A DNA stretch of 64,000 nt, from the NCBI GenBank assembly GCA_020636025.1, contig JACJYQ010000006.1, forward strand, positions 248,001-312,000, read 5' to 3'. Below, in pieces: positions 25,729 through 33,962 of the stretch (the first letter of the stretch is position 1; every line of letters starts with the position of its first letter). Both the position numbers and the translations under genes were made by a program. The notes below the pieces were generated by a model that saw only the letters and a program-made list of their open reading frames with translations, did no database searches and was not told where the DNA came from. This stretch comes from Lewinellaceae bacterium. GTDB taxonomy: Bacteria > Bacteroidota > Bacteroidia > Chitinophagales > Saprospiraceae.

Positions 25729-26976
25729 GTGGATCGTCCGATAAAGAAAAAAACGTTTACCCCGCAACGCATAGGCATTGGGTTGGTAGTAATTGCTTTT
25801 CTTGTCTTTGCAGTAAATACCATGATCAATGGCAGCAATAGCAGCCTGAATGTGGAACGGGAGAAATTAACGCTCAGTCAGGTTGAACAGGGAGTGTTTG
25901 ATGAATTTATTGTAGTTACAGGGGTGGTACAGCCATTGAAAACCTATCAACTCGACGCCATCGAGGGTGGATACGTTGCGGAAAAATTGCTGGACGGAGG
26001 GGCGAAAGTCAAAAAAGGAGACTTGATCCTTAGCCTGGAAAACCAGAGCCTGATGCTCGACTTCGTGAACCGGGAAACACAGATGTACGACCTGATCAAC
26101 AATTTGGAGAACACCAGACTCCAGCTAAAACAAGATAAATTTACCCTTAAGAAAGTGCTCTCCGAACTTGATTTTCAAATACTGCAGGCCAAAGACGAAT
26201 TTGACCGGAACAGTACATTGTTTGCTGACCATATCATCAGCCAGCAGGAATTTACAAAAACTAAAATTTCATACGAGCGCTTGGTGCAACAACGCGCCAT
26301 TGAGATTGAGAACCAAAAATTTCAGGAAGAAAACAGTGTCACACAAATCAGACAACTGGAAGGAACGCTGGATCGTACAAAGCTTAACCTGAAAATGATG
26401 AAAGACAATCTGGCGAATCTTTCGGTGAGGGCTCCTGTATCTGGACTTCTTTCCAGGGTAGATGTTGAAATTGGCGCCAGCATTACGGCCGGACAAAACA
26501 TCGGTCAGATTGACGATCTGAACGGTTTTAAAATGCGGGTGGAAGTGGATGAACACTACGTATCACGCATTTTTCCCGGCTTGGAGGGTTCTTTCGAATT
26601 TAATGGAGTGCTGGTAAAACTGCAGGTTTCAAAGGTGTTTCCTGAAGTCCGCAACGGCCGTTTTGATGTTGACATGAGTTTTGAGGATGAGATTCCATCC
26701 GGGATCAGACGGGGACAGTCGGTACCTGTGCGCTTACAGTTGGGCAAACCTGCCCAGGCGCTTTTGCTTCAAACCGGTGGATTCTTCTCTTCTACCGGAG
26801 GCAACTGGGTTTATGTATTGGAACCCGGAGGGGATAAAGCGGTAAAACGCGATATTTCCCTGGGTCGCAAGAACCCGCAATTTTTTGAAGTACTCAGCGG
26901 ACTGGAAGCCGGAGAAACAGTCATTACCAGTACCTATGATAACTATGGAGAAAAGGATGTATTGAATTTGAAATAA
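25729..26976 (+). CDS. HlyD/MacA-type periplasmic adaptor
   Basis: A 415-residue membrane-fusion protein starting with GTG at 25729; the first in-frame ATG would lie after the membrane anchor. The single membrane segment is at about 13-32 (GIGLVVIAFLVFAVNTMI). The lipoyl halves (VAEKLLDGGAKVKKGDLILSLEN and LSVRAPVSGLLSRVDVEIGASI) flank a long coiled-coil hairpin (about 125-225). Beta-barrel and membrane-proximal domains follow (VRRGQSVPVRLQL-like text, ISLGRKNPQFFEVLSGLEAGETVI). It should link the inner-membrane ABC parts to an outer-membrane channel. It is the first gene of the transporter operon facing the sigma-54 regulator. Confidence 0.92.
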   Translation: MDRPIKKKTFTPQRIGIGLVVIAFLVFAVNTMINGSNSSLNVEREKLTLSQVEQGVFDEFIVVTGVVQPLKTYQLDAIEGGYVAEKLLDGGAKVKKGDLILSLENQSLMLDFVNRETQMYDLINNLENTRLQLKQDKFTLKKVLSELDFQILQAKDEFDRNSTLFADHIISQQEFTKTKISYERLVQQRAIEIENQKFQEENSVTQIRQLEGTLDRTKLNLKMMKDNLANLSVRAPVSGLLSRVDVEIGASITAGQNIGQIDDLNGFKMRVEVDEHYVSRIFPGLEGSFEFNGVLVKLQVSKVFPEVRNGRFDVDMSFEDEIPSGIRRGQSVPVRLQLGKPAQALLLQTGGFFSSTGGNWVYVLEPGGDKAVKRDISLGRKNPQFFEVLSGLEAGETVITSTYDNYGEKDVLNLK

Positions 26977-27039
26977 AACAAGGTGATTTTGAATACCCCG
27001 AAATACCCTGATACTGCTTATTAAAACCATTAAAATGAC

Positions 27040-27717
27040 ATGATAAAAACAACTGATCTGCAGAAGCTATTTACAACTGAAGAAGTCGAAACCACAGCGC
27101 TAAATGGCATCGATCTGCAAATTGACAGCGGGGAGTTTGTGGCGATCATGGGTCCATCGGGCTGTGGCAAGTCGACCCTGCTCAACATACTTGGGCTACT
27201 CGATAATCCGAGTGGTGGCAAATACCATTTCTACGATACCGAAGTGTCGGGATTGAGTGAGCGCCAGCGCGCCGGTCTCCGCAAAGGGAATATCGGGTTT
27301 GTATTTCAGTCTTTCAATTTGATTGATGAGCTCACGGTATTCGAGAATGTTGAGTTGCCACTGCTATATCTGAAAGTTTCCGCTTCCGAGCGAAAGAAAA
27401 GCGTAGAGGCAGCCCTCGAACGTATGAACATCATGCACCGTCGCAACCATTTTCCGCAACAGCTTTCAGGGGGACAACAGCAAAGGGTAGCCATTGCACG
27501 CGCAGTGATCGCACAACCCAAAGTGATCCTGGCCGATGAGCCTACGGGAAACCTCGACTCTGCGAACGGACTTGAGGTGATGAATTTGCTTTCACAGCTC
27601 AATCAGGATGGCGCCACCATCATCATGGTGACCCACTCTCCGCACGATGCCGGATTTGCCCACCGGATCGTCAACCTGTTCGACGGTAAGGTAGTTACAG
27701 AAAATTTCCATGTGTAA
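27040..27717 (+). CDS. ABC transporter ATP-binding protein (LolD/MacB-type), first copy
   Basis: A 225-residue ATPase with Walker A GPSGCGKST (about 40-48), Q-loop FVFQSFNLIDELTV, signature LSGGQQQRVAIARA, Walker B VILADEPTGNLDS and H-loop VTHSPHD. This is the LolD/MacB subgroup that pairs with FtsX-like permeases for mechanotransmission rather than classical transport. It lies 63 bp after the adaptor and 20 bp before the second ATPase. It is likely an energy source for one or more of the three permeases downstream. Confidence 0.95.
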   Translation: MIKTTDLQKLFTTEEVETTALNGIDLQIDSGEFVAIMGPSGCGKSTLLNILGLLDNPSGGKYHFYDTEVSGLSERQRAGLRKGNIGFVFQSFNLIDELTVFENVELPLLYLKVSASERKKSVEAALERMNIMHRRNHFPQQLSGGQQQRVAIARAVIAQPKVILADEPTGNLDSANGLEVMNLLSQLNQDGATIIMVTHSPHDAGFAHRIVNLFDGKVVTENFHV

Positions 27718-27737
27718 CCATTATACAAAGCCCTGGT

Positions 27738-28403
27738 ATGATTGAACTAAAAGACATAGAGCGCTATTTCCAAACAGGTTCCCTGAAGACCTATGTGCTG
27801 CGCTATGTCACCGCTAAAATTCTTGAAGGTGAATTTGTAAGCATCATGGGGCCTTCCGGCGCCGGGAAAAGCACCTTGCTGAATATCATCGGGATGCTGG
27901 AAGAACCAACAGCCGGTGAATACTGGTTCCTGGGAGAAGGTGTTCATAAATTTAATGAACGCCGACGGGCGGAAATGTACAGGGAGTACATCGGGTTTGT
28001 GTTTCAGGCATATCACCTCATAGATGACCTGACGGTTTATGAAAACCTGGAGGCGCCCTTGATCTATAAAAAAGTACCTTCTGCAGAACGTAAGAGCCGT
28101 ATTGCCGATCTGCTCGACCGCTTCAATATCGTGGCTAAAAAGGACCTGTTTCCCAATCAGCTTTCAGGCGGACAGCAGCAGTTGGTAGGCATAGCCAGAG
28201 CCCTGATCGGACGGCCAAAACTGATCCTGGCCGATGAACCGACCGGAAATCTGCAAAGTCAACAGGCAGAGGAAATAATGAGCATATTTCAACAACTGAA
28301 TAAAGAAGAGGGAGTGACCATCATTCAGGTAACCCACTCTGAGGAGAATGCCGGATACGGGAATCGGATATTAAATCTGAAAGACGGAAAAATAGATGCC
28401 TGA
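27738..28403 (+). CDS. ABC transporter ATP-binding protein (LolD/MacB-type), second copy
   Basis: A 221-residue ATPase paralogous to the one upstream. Walker A is GPSGAGKST, Q-loop FVFQAYHLIDDLTV, signature LSGGQQQLVGIARA (Leu in place of the usual Arg), Walker B LILADEPTGNLQS (Gln where most have Asp) and H-loop VTHSEEN. These changes suggest it works in a set with the first copy, possibly as a heterodimer. That is inference. The first permease begins 96 bp downstream, after a sequence with a near -7 box (CAACTTTG). Confidence 0.93.
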   Translation: MIELKDIERYFQTGSLKTYVLRYVTAKILEGEFVSIMGPSGAGKSTLLNIIGMLEEPTAGEYWFLGEGVHKFNERRRAEMYREYIGFVFQAYHLIDDLTVYENLEAPLIYKKVPSAERKSRIADLLDRFNIVAKKDLFPNQLSGGQQQLVGIARALIGRPKLILADEPTGNLQSQQAEEIMSIFQQLNKEEGVTIIQVTHSEENAGYGNRILNLKDGKIDA

Positions 28404-28499
28404 TTTTTCCACTGTCAAATTTCCCCCTGAAAAACCGTCTGTGACTACAAAATCCGGGGCACCAACTTTGCTAAAAAGCAATAAACAAAAACAACCAGC

Positions 28500-30938
28500 A
28501 TGTTCAAGAATAACCTCCGCATCGCTATTCGTCAATTAACCAAAAACCGCACCTATGCCTTGCTCAATATTTTGGGTCTGGCCATTGGGATAGCAGCCAG
28601 CTTGCTCATTTACCGCATTCTTCGCTATGAATTAAGCTTCAATCAGAATTTTAGCAATAGTGAACGCATCGTACGGGTACTGACCAAAACAACAGGTTCA
28701 GAGAATGGCGATCAAACAAGCCGGGGCTTGCCGATTCCAGGTATGGCAGCCATAGAACAATCTATTTCACAGTTTGCCCACAGCACCCGCCTACATGAAG
28801 ACTGGCCTACCATTACCATTCCGAAAGCCGGAGGAGGCCCTCCGCTTAAAAAGATCAGCATCAGCCAGAGTGAGATTTCCTTTTTTGCAGAGCCCGGCTT
28901 TGTAAAAATATTTGATTTAACATGGTTGGCAGGAAATCCCGAAACGGCTCTCAATGAGGTTGGCGATATAGTGCTCACAAGAAGAGTGGCGGAGTTTTGT
29001 TTTGGAAAAGTGGAAAATGCTCTCGAAAAAACCGTGGTAATGAACAATAATGTTCCCTGTATAGTACGCGGTGTTATTGAAGACCTTCCCTCAAATTGTG
29101 ATTTCCCGATTTTCACCCTGGCGTCTTATGAAACGCTTCGTGCCTATGCCAGCCTCTATTTTTTCAGGGAAGAAGAATGGGGGTCGATCAGCAGCAACGA
29201 TCAGTTTTTTGCTTTACTGCAGGACAAGAACCAATTCTCTGCAGCCAGTTCAGCTATGGCTCAGGTAGGGCAACATGAATTGAATGAACGCAAAAAAAAG
29301 CGAAATCTCCATACCAGCTTTGTGTTGCAGTCTTTGGGAGATATGCACTACGATGAAGAAGTAGGCAGTGCCGGCACACACACCATTAGTTGGTCCCGGC
29401 TATGGGTTCTGGGGACCATTGGTTTATTGGTGTTGCTGATGGCTTGTTTCAATTTTATCAATCTGGCCACTGCATTGTCGACCATGAGAGCCCGGGAGGT
29501 TGGCGTGCGAAAAGCATTAGGAAGCAACAGGAACTCATTGATCGCGCAGTTTATGACAGAAACAAGTTTGATTGTGGCTTTTTCTCTGGCAGTTGGGGTG
29601 GGCCTGGCCTTTGTGTGCGCCCCGCTGCTTAAGCATATTTCGGATGTTCCGGATACCCAGCCATTTCTGAGCGATCCCATACTCTGGCTGTTCCTGGCTG
29701 TCATAGGGGTTCTTGTCACCTTATTGTCGGGATTCTACCCATCCCTGGTGCTATCTGGATTTAGTCCCATAAAGGCGCTTCGGAGCAATCTGACTACCGC
29801 AAAGGGTGGCGGCGTTTCTCTTCGAAAAATACTGGTAGTTTCACAGTTCACCATAGCACAAGCGCTTATCATTGGCGCTGTGGTCACGATTTCCCAACTC
29901 AATTATATCCGTGAAATGGATTTGGGATTTAACAAGGACCTGGTGTTGACAACCCGTTTTAATGCCGACAGCATAGGTCTTACCAAACTGGCTACTATGA
30001 AACAAAGGCTCCTTCAACTCCCGAAAGTTGAATATGTCAGTTTTTCGAGCGACCTGCCTGCATCCGGCAATACCTGGTCGAGCAATTTTAATATTGACAG
30101 AAGGCCGGAAGAACCGGATTTTCACACATCGGTAAAGCTATGCGATGAAGACTACCAGAAAACATTTGGTCTGGAGATGCTGGCGGGGCATTGGTTTACG
30201 GCAAGCGATACAGTTAAGGAATATGTCGTAAATGAAACAATGTGCCGGAAGCTCGGAATGGCTCCGGAGGAAATCGTTGGCAAAGTTTTCAGACTTGGCG
30301 GGCAAAGCTGGTTCCCCATAGTGGGCGTTGTAAAGGACTTTCATTCGCACTCATTGCACGAGGAGTACGAAGCCTTGACATTATTACCCAATAAAACATT
30401 TTACTCCGGAATCGGCATTAAAATTCGTCCCGGTGACATTTCTGGCACCACCAATGCCATTCGCTCTGTGTACGACGAAACCTTCCCCGAGCAAGTGTTT
30501 GAGTCGGAGTTTTTTGACGAATCCATTGCCAACTTTTACGAAAGCGAATCGCGATTTTCAGACTTCTGCAAAGGCATAGCCGCCCTGGCTATTCTGATCG
30601 GATGCCTGGGTTTGTTTGGACTCGCTACTCATGCCGCTGCCCGACGAACCAAAGAGATCGGCGTGCGGAAAGTCCTGGGTGCTTCGGTTGGCAATATAAC
30701 CGGACTCCTTACACGCGATTTTCTTGCGCTTGTGCTGTTAGCCATTTTGATCGCCACCCCATTGGCATACTACTTCATGGATAAATGGCTGTCTGATTTT
30801 GTGTTCCGAATTGATATGAAGTGGTGGATGTTCGCCATGGCCTGTTCCGGTGCTGTACTGGTTGCCTTTTTTACCGTAAGCTTTCAAAGCCTGAAAGCTG
30901 CGCTGGCCAACCCGGTCAATAGCTTAAGGACTGAATAA
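28500..30938 (+). CDS. FtsX/MacB-like ABC permease, first of three
   Basis: An 812-residue permease of the large Bacteroidota type with two FtsX units. The first membrane helix is at about 20-42 (NILGLAIGIAASLLIYRIL), followed by a MacB-like periplasmic domain (about 45-285). FtsX unit 1 (about 300-420) has the cytoplasmic coupling helix text MRAREVGVRKALGSNRNSLIAQF. A central helix (about 445-465) leads to a second periplasmic domain (about 470-690). FtsX unit 2 has TKEIGVRKVLGASVGNITGLLTRDF (about 720-744) and ends KAALANPVNSLRTE. It probably pairs with the ATPases upstream; the cargo is unknown. Confidence 0.9.
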   Translation: MFKNNLRIAIRQLTKNRTYALLNILGLAIGIAASLLIYRILRYELSFNQNFSNSERIVRVLTKTTGSENGDQTSRGLPIPGMAAIEQSISQFAHSTRLHEDWPTITIPKAGGGPPLKKISISQSEISFFAEPGFVKIFDLTWLAGNPETALNEVGDIVLTRRVAEFCFGKVENALEKTVVMNNNVPCIVRGVIEDLPSNCDFPIFTLASYETLRAYASLYFFREEEWGSISSNDQFFALLQDKNQFSAASSAMAQVGQHELNERKKKRNLHTSFVLQSLGDMHYDEEVGSAGTHTISWSRLWVLGTIGLLVLLMACFNFINLATALSTMRAREVGVRKALGSNRNSLIAQFMTETSLIVAFSLAVGVGLAFVCAPLLKHISDVPDTQPFLSDPILWLFLAVIGVLVTLLSGFYPSLVLSGFSPIKALRSNLTTAKGGGVSLRKILVVSQFTIAQALIIGAVVTISQLNYIREMDLGFNKDLVLTTRFNADSIGLTKLATMKQRLLQLPKVEYVSFSSDLPASGNTWSSNFNIDRRPEEPDFHTSVKLCDEDYQKTFGLEMLAGHWFTASDTVKEYVVNETMCRKLGMAPEEIVGKVFRLGGQSWFPIVGVVKDFHSHSLHEEYEALTLLPNKTFYSGIGIKIRPGDISGTTNAIRSVYDETFPEQVFESEFFDESIANFYESESRFSDFCKGIAALAILIGCLGLFGLATHAAARRTKEIGVRKVLGASVGNITGLLTRDFLALVLLAILIATPLAYYFMDKWLSDFVFRIDMKWWMFAMACSGAVLVAFFTVSFQSLKAALANPVNSLRTE

Positions 30939-31098
30939 AATAATCTGACTTCCCTCTTATTGTACGGTAATCGGTCATAAGGAAACTGGGGTACTAAATT
31001 AATATACCTCCGGCACCATTCTTTGGATCATGCTTTACGATATACAGCAAGTCTGTTAAGATCAAACATCCGGTATGCCCGGGTTAAAAACAAGAAAT

Positions 31099-31464
31099 AT
31101 GAAGGCAAAAATTATGCTCAGTATCCTCCTTCCTCTGTCATTTTTTTACATGCGTGCACAGAAATGCGAGGTATTAACCGCACCAGAAATGCCCCTGGTA
31201 TTTGAATCCGTATCCTTTTCGGCCGAGCAGGGAAGTGTAACCATTAAATGTATTGCGCCTGCCAACCTTTCACAGTTTGAATTTATTGCCGAGGATACCC
31301 ATTACGCGTTTGAATGGGATGCATTTACTCAGGCCAGGTGTTTTCCGATGAAACTTAACTTCAAACCGGGGAAAGTGATCATAAAATATAAAATGAAAGG
31401 AGAAAAAGAGAAAACACTTGAATTGAATATTGAAGCGAATGAGGCATTGAAACTCAGCATTTAA
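31099..31464 (+). CDS. Small secreted protein inserted in the transporter operon
   Basis: The ATG at 31099 gives 121 residues with a signal peptide (MKAKIMLSILLPLSFFYMRAQ); an ATG eight codons upstream is in frame but has no signal-like context. The mature part is short and beta-rich (FESVSFSAEQGSVTIKCIAP; ALNFKPGKVIIKYKMKG-like text), with one Cys after the signal and two more. It ends 11 bp before the second permease, so it is very probably part of the operon. The family is not recognised. It could be a periplasmic accessory or substrate-binding subunit. Confidence 0.65.
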   Translation: MKAKIMLSILLPLSFFYMRAQKCEVLTAPEMPLVFESVSFSAEQGSVTIKCIAPANLSQFEFIAEDTHYAFEWDAFTQARCFPMKLNFKPGKVIIKYKMKGEKEKTLELNIEANEALKLSI

Positions 31465-31475
31465 ACACCTTGGCT

Positions 31476-33935
31476 ATGTTGTTGAATTATATCACCATCG
31501 CAATCCGAAACCTCAGAAAACACCCGCTTTATTCCGGGTTGAATATAGTAGGCCTGGCACTTGGTATCGCCGCCTGCCTCCTCATCTTCCTGTACCTTGC
31601 CTATGAAACCAGTTATGATAACTGGAATGATCGAGCAGACCGCACGGTTCGTGTGGCTTCTGATATCAATTACGGTGGTAGTCAGATGGGCTTTGCAGTT
31701 GCCGGTGCTGTTATCGGCCCCGACTGTGGTCGGGAGTTGCCGGAAGTTCAGTCATGGTGCCGTTTTCGCAACCGGGGAAGTTATCTGGTAAGGCGGGAAG
31801 GCGAACTGCAATCAAACATTCGCGAAGAAGACGTGCTGACAGTAGACAGCAGTTTTTTCGAAGTTTTTCCGGTAAAAGTGCTACAGGGCGATCCATTACA
31901 CTGTCTGACACAACCAAATTCGATCGCCATTTCTCGGAGTCGGGCCGAAAAATTCTTCTCCTCCCCTCAATTGGCTATGGGGCAAACACTGATGCTTGAG
32001 AACGAGGATCGAAGGCTAATAACTGCAGTGTTTGAGGATATGCCGCAAAACACCCATTTCCGCGCCGACTTACTGCTATCCCTTGTGAATGATCAGGAGG
32101 TACAGGAATCGCCTCCTTTTTGGGGCATGAACAACAACTTCCAAACCTATTTATTGCTCCGGAAAGGAACTGACAAGGTTGCTTTTTCTAAAAAATTCGA
32201 GCAGCTTGCCAGGCAGAAAATTGCCATTACGGCCCAACAAGTGATGGGTTTCTCCTTGGAAGAATTCGAAAAAACCGGCCAGTATGCTCATTTTTACTTG
32301 CAAAACATTCCGGATATCCACTTGCACTCGGATTTAACTGCCGAACTGGCGGTCAATGGCAACATCCGCTATGTTTGGGTATTCAGCGCCATTGCCCTCT
32401 TCATTCTGCTCATCGCCTGCATTAATTTTATGAACCTGGCTACTGCGCGATCTTCTATGCGTGCGCGGGAAATCGGAGTGCGCAAAGTACTTGGCGGCAC
32501 AAGAACTGGATTAATGGGGCAATTTTTAACTGAATCTATTCTGGTCTCTGCATTGTCGGTGGGCTTGGCTTTGCTTTTAGCCACCATGGTGATGGCGCCC
32601 TATAATGAACTAACCGGACGGGATTTATCCATTCCTTGGGCTCAGCCTCTGTTCTGGCTCACGCTGGCTGGTGGTGCCGGATTGGTTGGTTTGCTGGCCG
32701 GGAGTTATCCGGCATTTTTCCTGTCCGCTTTTAATGCTGTTCAGGTTGTGAAAGGGGATCCGTCGGGACCAGGACGGAAAAAGGTTGGTTTTCGCAGTGT
32801 GCTGGTTGTGTTCCAGTTTTCGATCTCCGTTGTTTTGATCCTGGCAACCATCCTGGTATTTAAGCAATTACACTATATACAGACCAAGTCTCTGGGTTTT
32901 CAAAAAAGCCAGGTTATTATTCTGGACGATGCCTATGCCCTTGGAGATCGAATTTATGCCTTTAAGAATGAGATATTGCAAAATCCGGCAATCGAATCCG
33001 CTACGGTTTCAGGGTATTTACCCGTTCCAAGTAGTCGCAGCGATATGAACTTTTTTACAAGCAGGGTAATAGAAGTAGACAATACAGTGGATATGCAGCG
33101 CTGGAGGGTAGATTCAGATTACTTTAAAACGATGGGAATGGATCTACAATCGGGCCGCTTTTTCGACCCTGCTATTCGGACAGACAGCAGCGCAGTGATT
33201 ATCAATGAGGCGGCTGCCAAGCTTTTTGGCTTTGATGATCCCTTGGGTAAGAAAATTTATACGCTTGATAACACCCCGGGCAGTACCCCAAAGCCGGAAG
33301 ATTTTAAGGAACTTGAAGTAATTGGCGTTGTTAGGAATTTTCACTGGGAAAGCCTGCGCAGCAACATCGGCCCCTTGTGTTTTCAATTGGGGCGCTCGCG
33401 TGGTCTTGCCAGTTTCCGTTATACAGGTAAAGACACGGAAGCCGTTATAGCATCCCTGGAAAAAGAATGGAAAAGCCTGGCTCCCGACCAGCCTTTTAGT
33501 TTCCGTTTTCTGGATGATGCTTTCAACCGGATGTACCGGGCTGAACAGCGCATAGGTACCCTGGCCGGGCTTTTTGCCCTCTTATCTGTAATAATTTCAT
33601 GCCTGGGTTTATTTGGGCTCTCGGCATTCACGGCAGAGCAGAGAACAAAGGAAATTGGCATCAGGAAAGTTCTCGGTGCTTCGGTGCTGGGTATTACATC
33701 CCTTCTGACAAAAGACTTTCTAAAACTGGTGGTGATCGCCATTCTTATCGCTTCCCCTCTATCCTATTATTTGATGGGGGACTGGCTCTCGGATTTTGCT
33801 TATCGCATTGATATTCAATGGTGGATGTTTGCAACGGCTGCCGTGATTGCCGTGATAATTGCCATTGTAACCGTCAGCCTTCAAAGTATAAAAGCTGCGC
33901 TGGCCAACCCGGTGAAATCGCTTCGAAACGAATAA
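31476..33935 (+). CDS. FtsX/MacB-like ABC permease, second of three
   Basis: The ATG at 31476 is chosen; two codons upstream a TTG is in frame. The 819-residue protein has the same layout as the first permease: N-terminal helix (LNIVGLALGIAACLLIFLYL), MacB-like periplasmic domain, FtsX unit 1 with ARSSMRAREIGVRKVLGG, a central helix near 440, a second periplasmic domain and FtsX unit 2 with EQRTKEIGIRKVLGASVLGI, ending KAALANPVKSLRNE. Compared with the first copy the membrane cores are similar while the periplasmic parts differ. It starts 11 bp after the small secreted protein. Confidence 0.9.
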   Translation: MLLNYITIAIRNLRKHPLYSGLNIVGLALGIAACLLIFLYLAYETSYDNWNDRADRTVRVASDINYGGSQMGFAVAGAVIGPDCGRELPEVQSWCRFRNRGSYLVRREGELQSNIREEDVLTVDSSFFEVFPVKVLQGDPLHCLTQPNSIAISRSRAEKFFSSPQLAMGQTLMLENEDRRLITAVFEDMPQNTHFRADLLLSLVNDQEVQESPPFWGMNNNFQTYLLLRKGTDKVAFSKKFEQLARQKIAITAQQVMGFSLEEFEKTGQYAHFYLQNIPDIHLHSDLTAELAVNGNIRYVWVFSAIALFILLIACINFMNLATARSSMRAREIGVRKVLGGTRTGLMGQFLTESILVSALSVGLALLLATMVMAPYNELTGRDLSIPWAQPLFWLTLAGGAGLVGLLAGSYPAFFLSAFNAVQVVKGDPSGPGRKKVGFRSVLVVFQFSISVVLILATILVFKQLHYIQTKSLGFQKSQVIILDDAYALGDRIYAFKNEILQNPAIESATVSGYLPVPSSRSDMNFFTSRVIEVDNTVDMQRWRVDSDYFKTMGMDLQSGRFFDPAIRTDSSAVIINEAAAKLFGFDDPLGKKIYTLDNTPGSTPKPEDFKELEVIGVVRNFHWESLRSNIGPLCFQLGRSRGLASFRYTGKDTEAVIASLEKEWKSLAPDQPFSFRFLDDAFNRMYRAEQRIGTLAGLFALLSVIISCLGLFGLSAFTAEQRTKEIGIRKVLGASVLGITSLLTKDFLKLVVIAILIASPLSYYLMGDWLSDFAYRIDIQWWMFATAAVIAVIIAIVTVSLQSIKAALANPVKSLRNE

Positions 33936-33962
33936 TCCAGGCAACATAACCATAATAAAGCT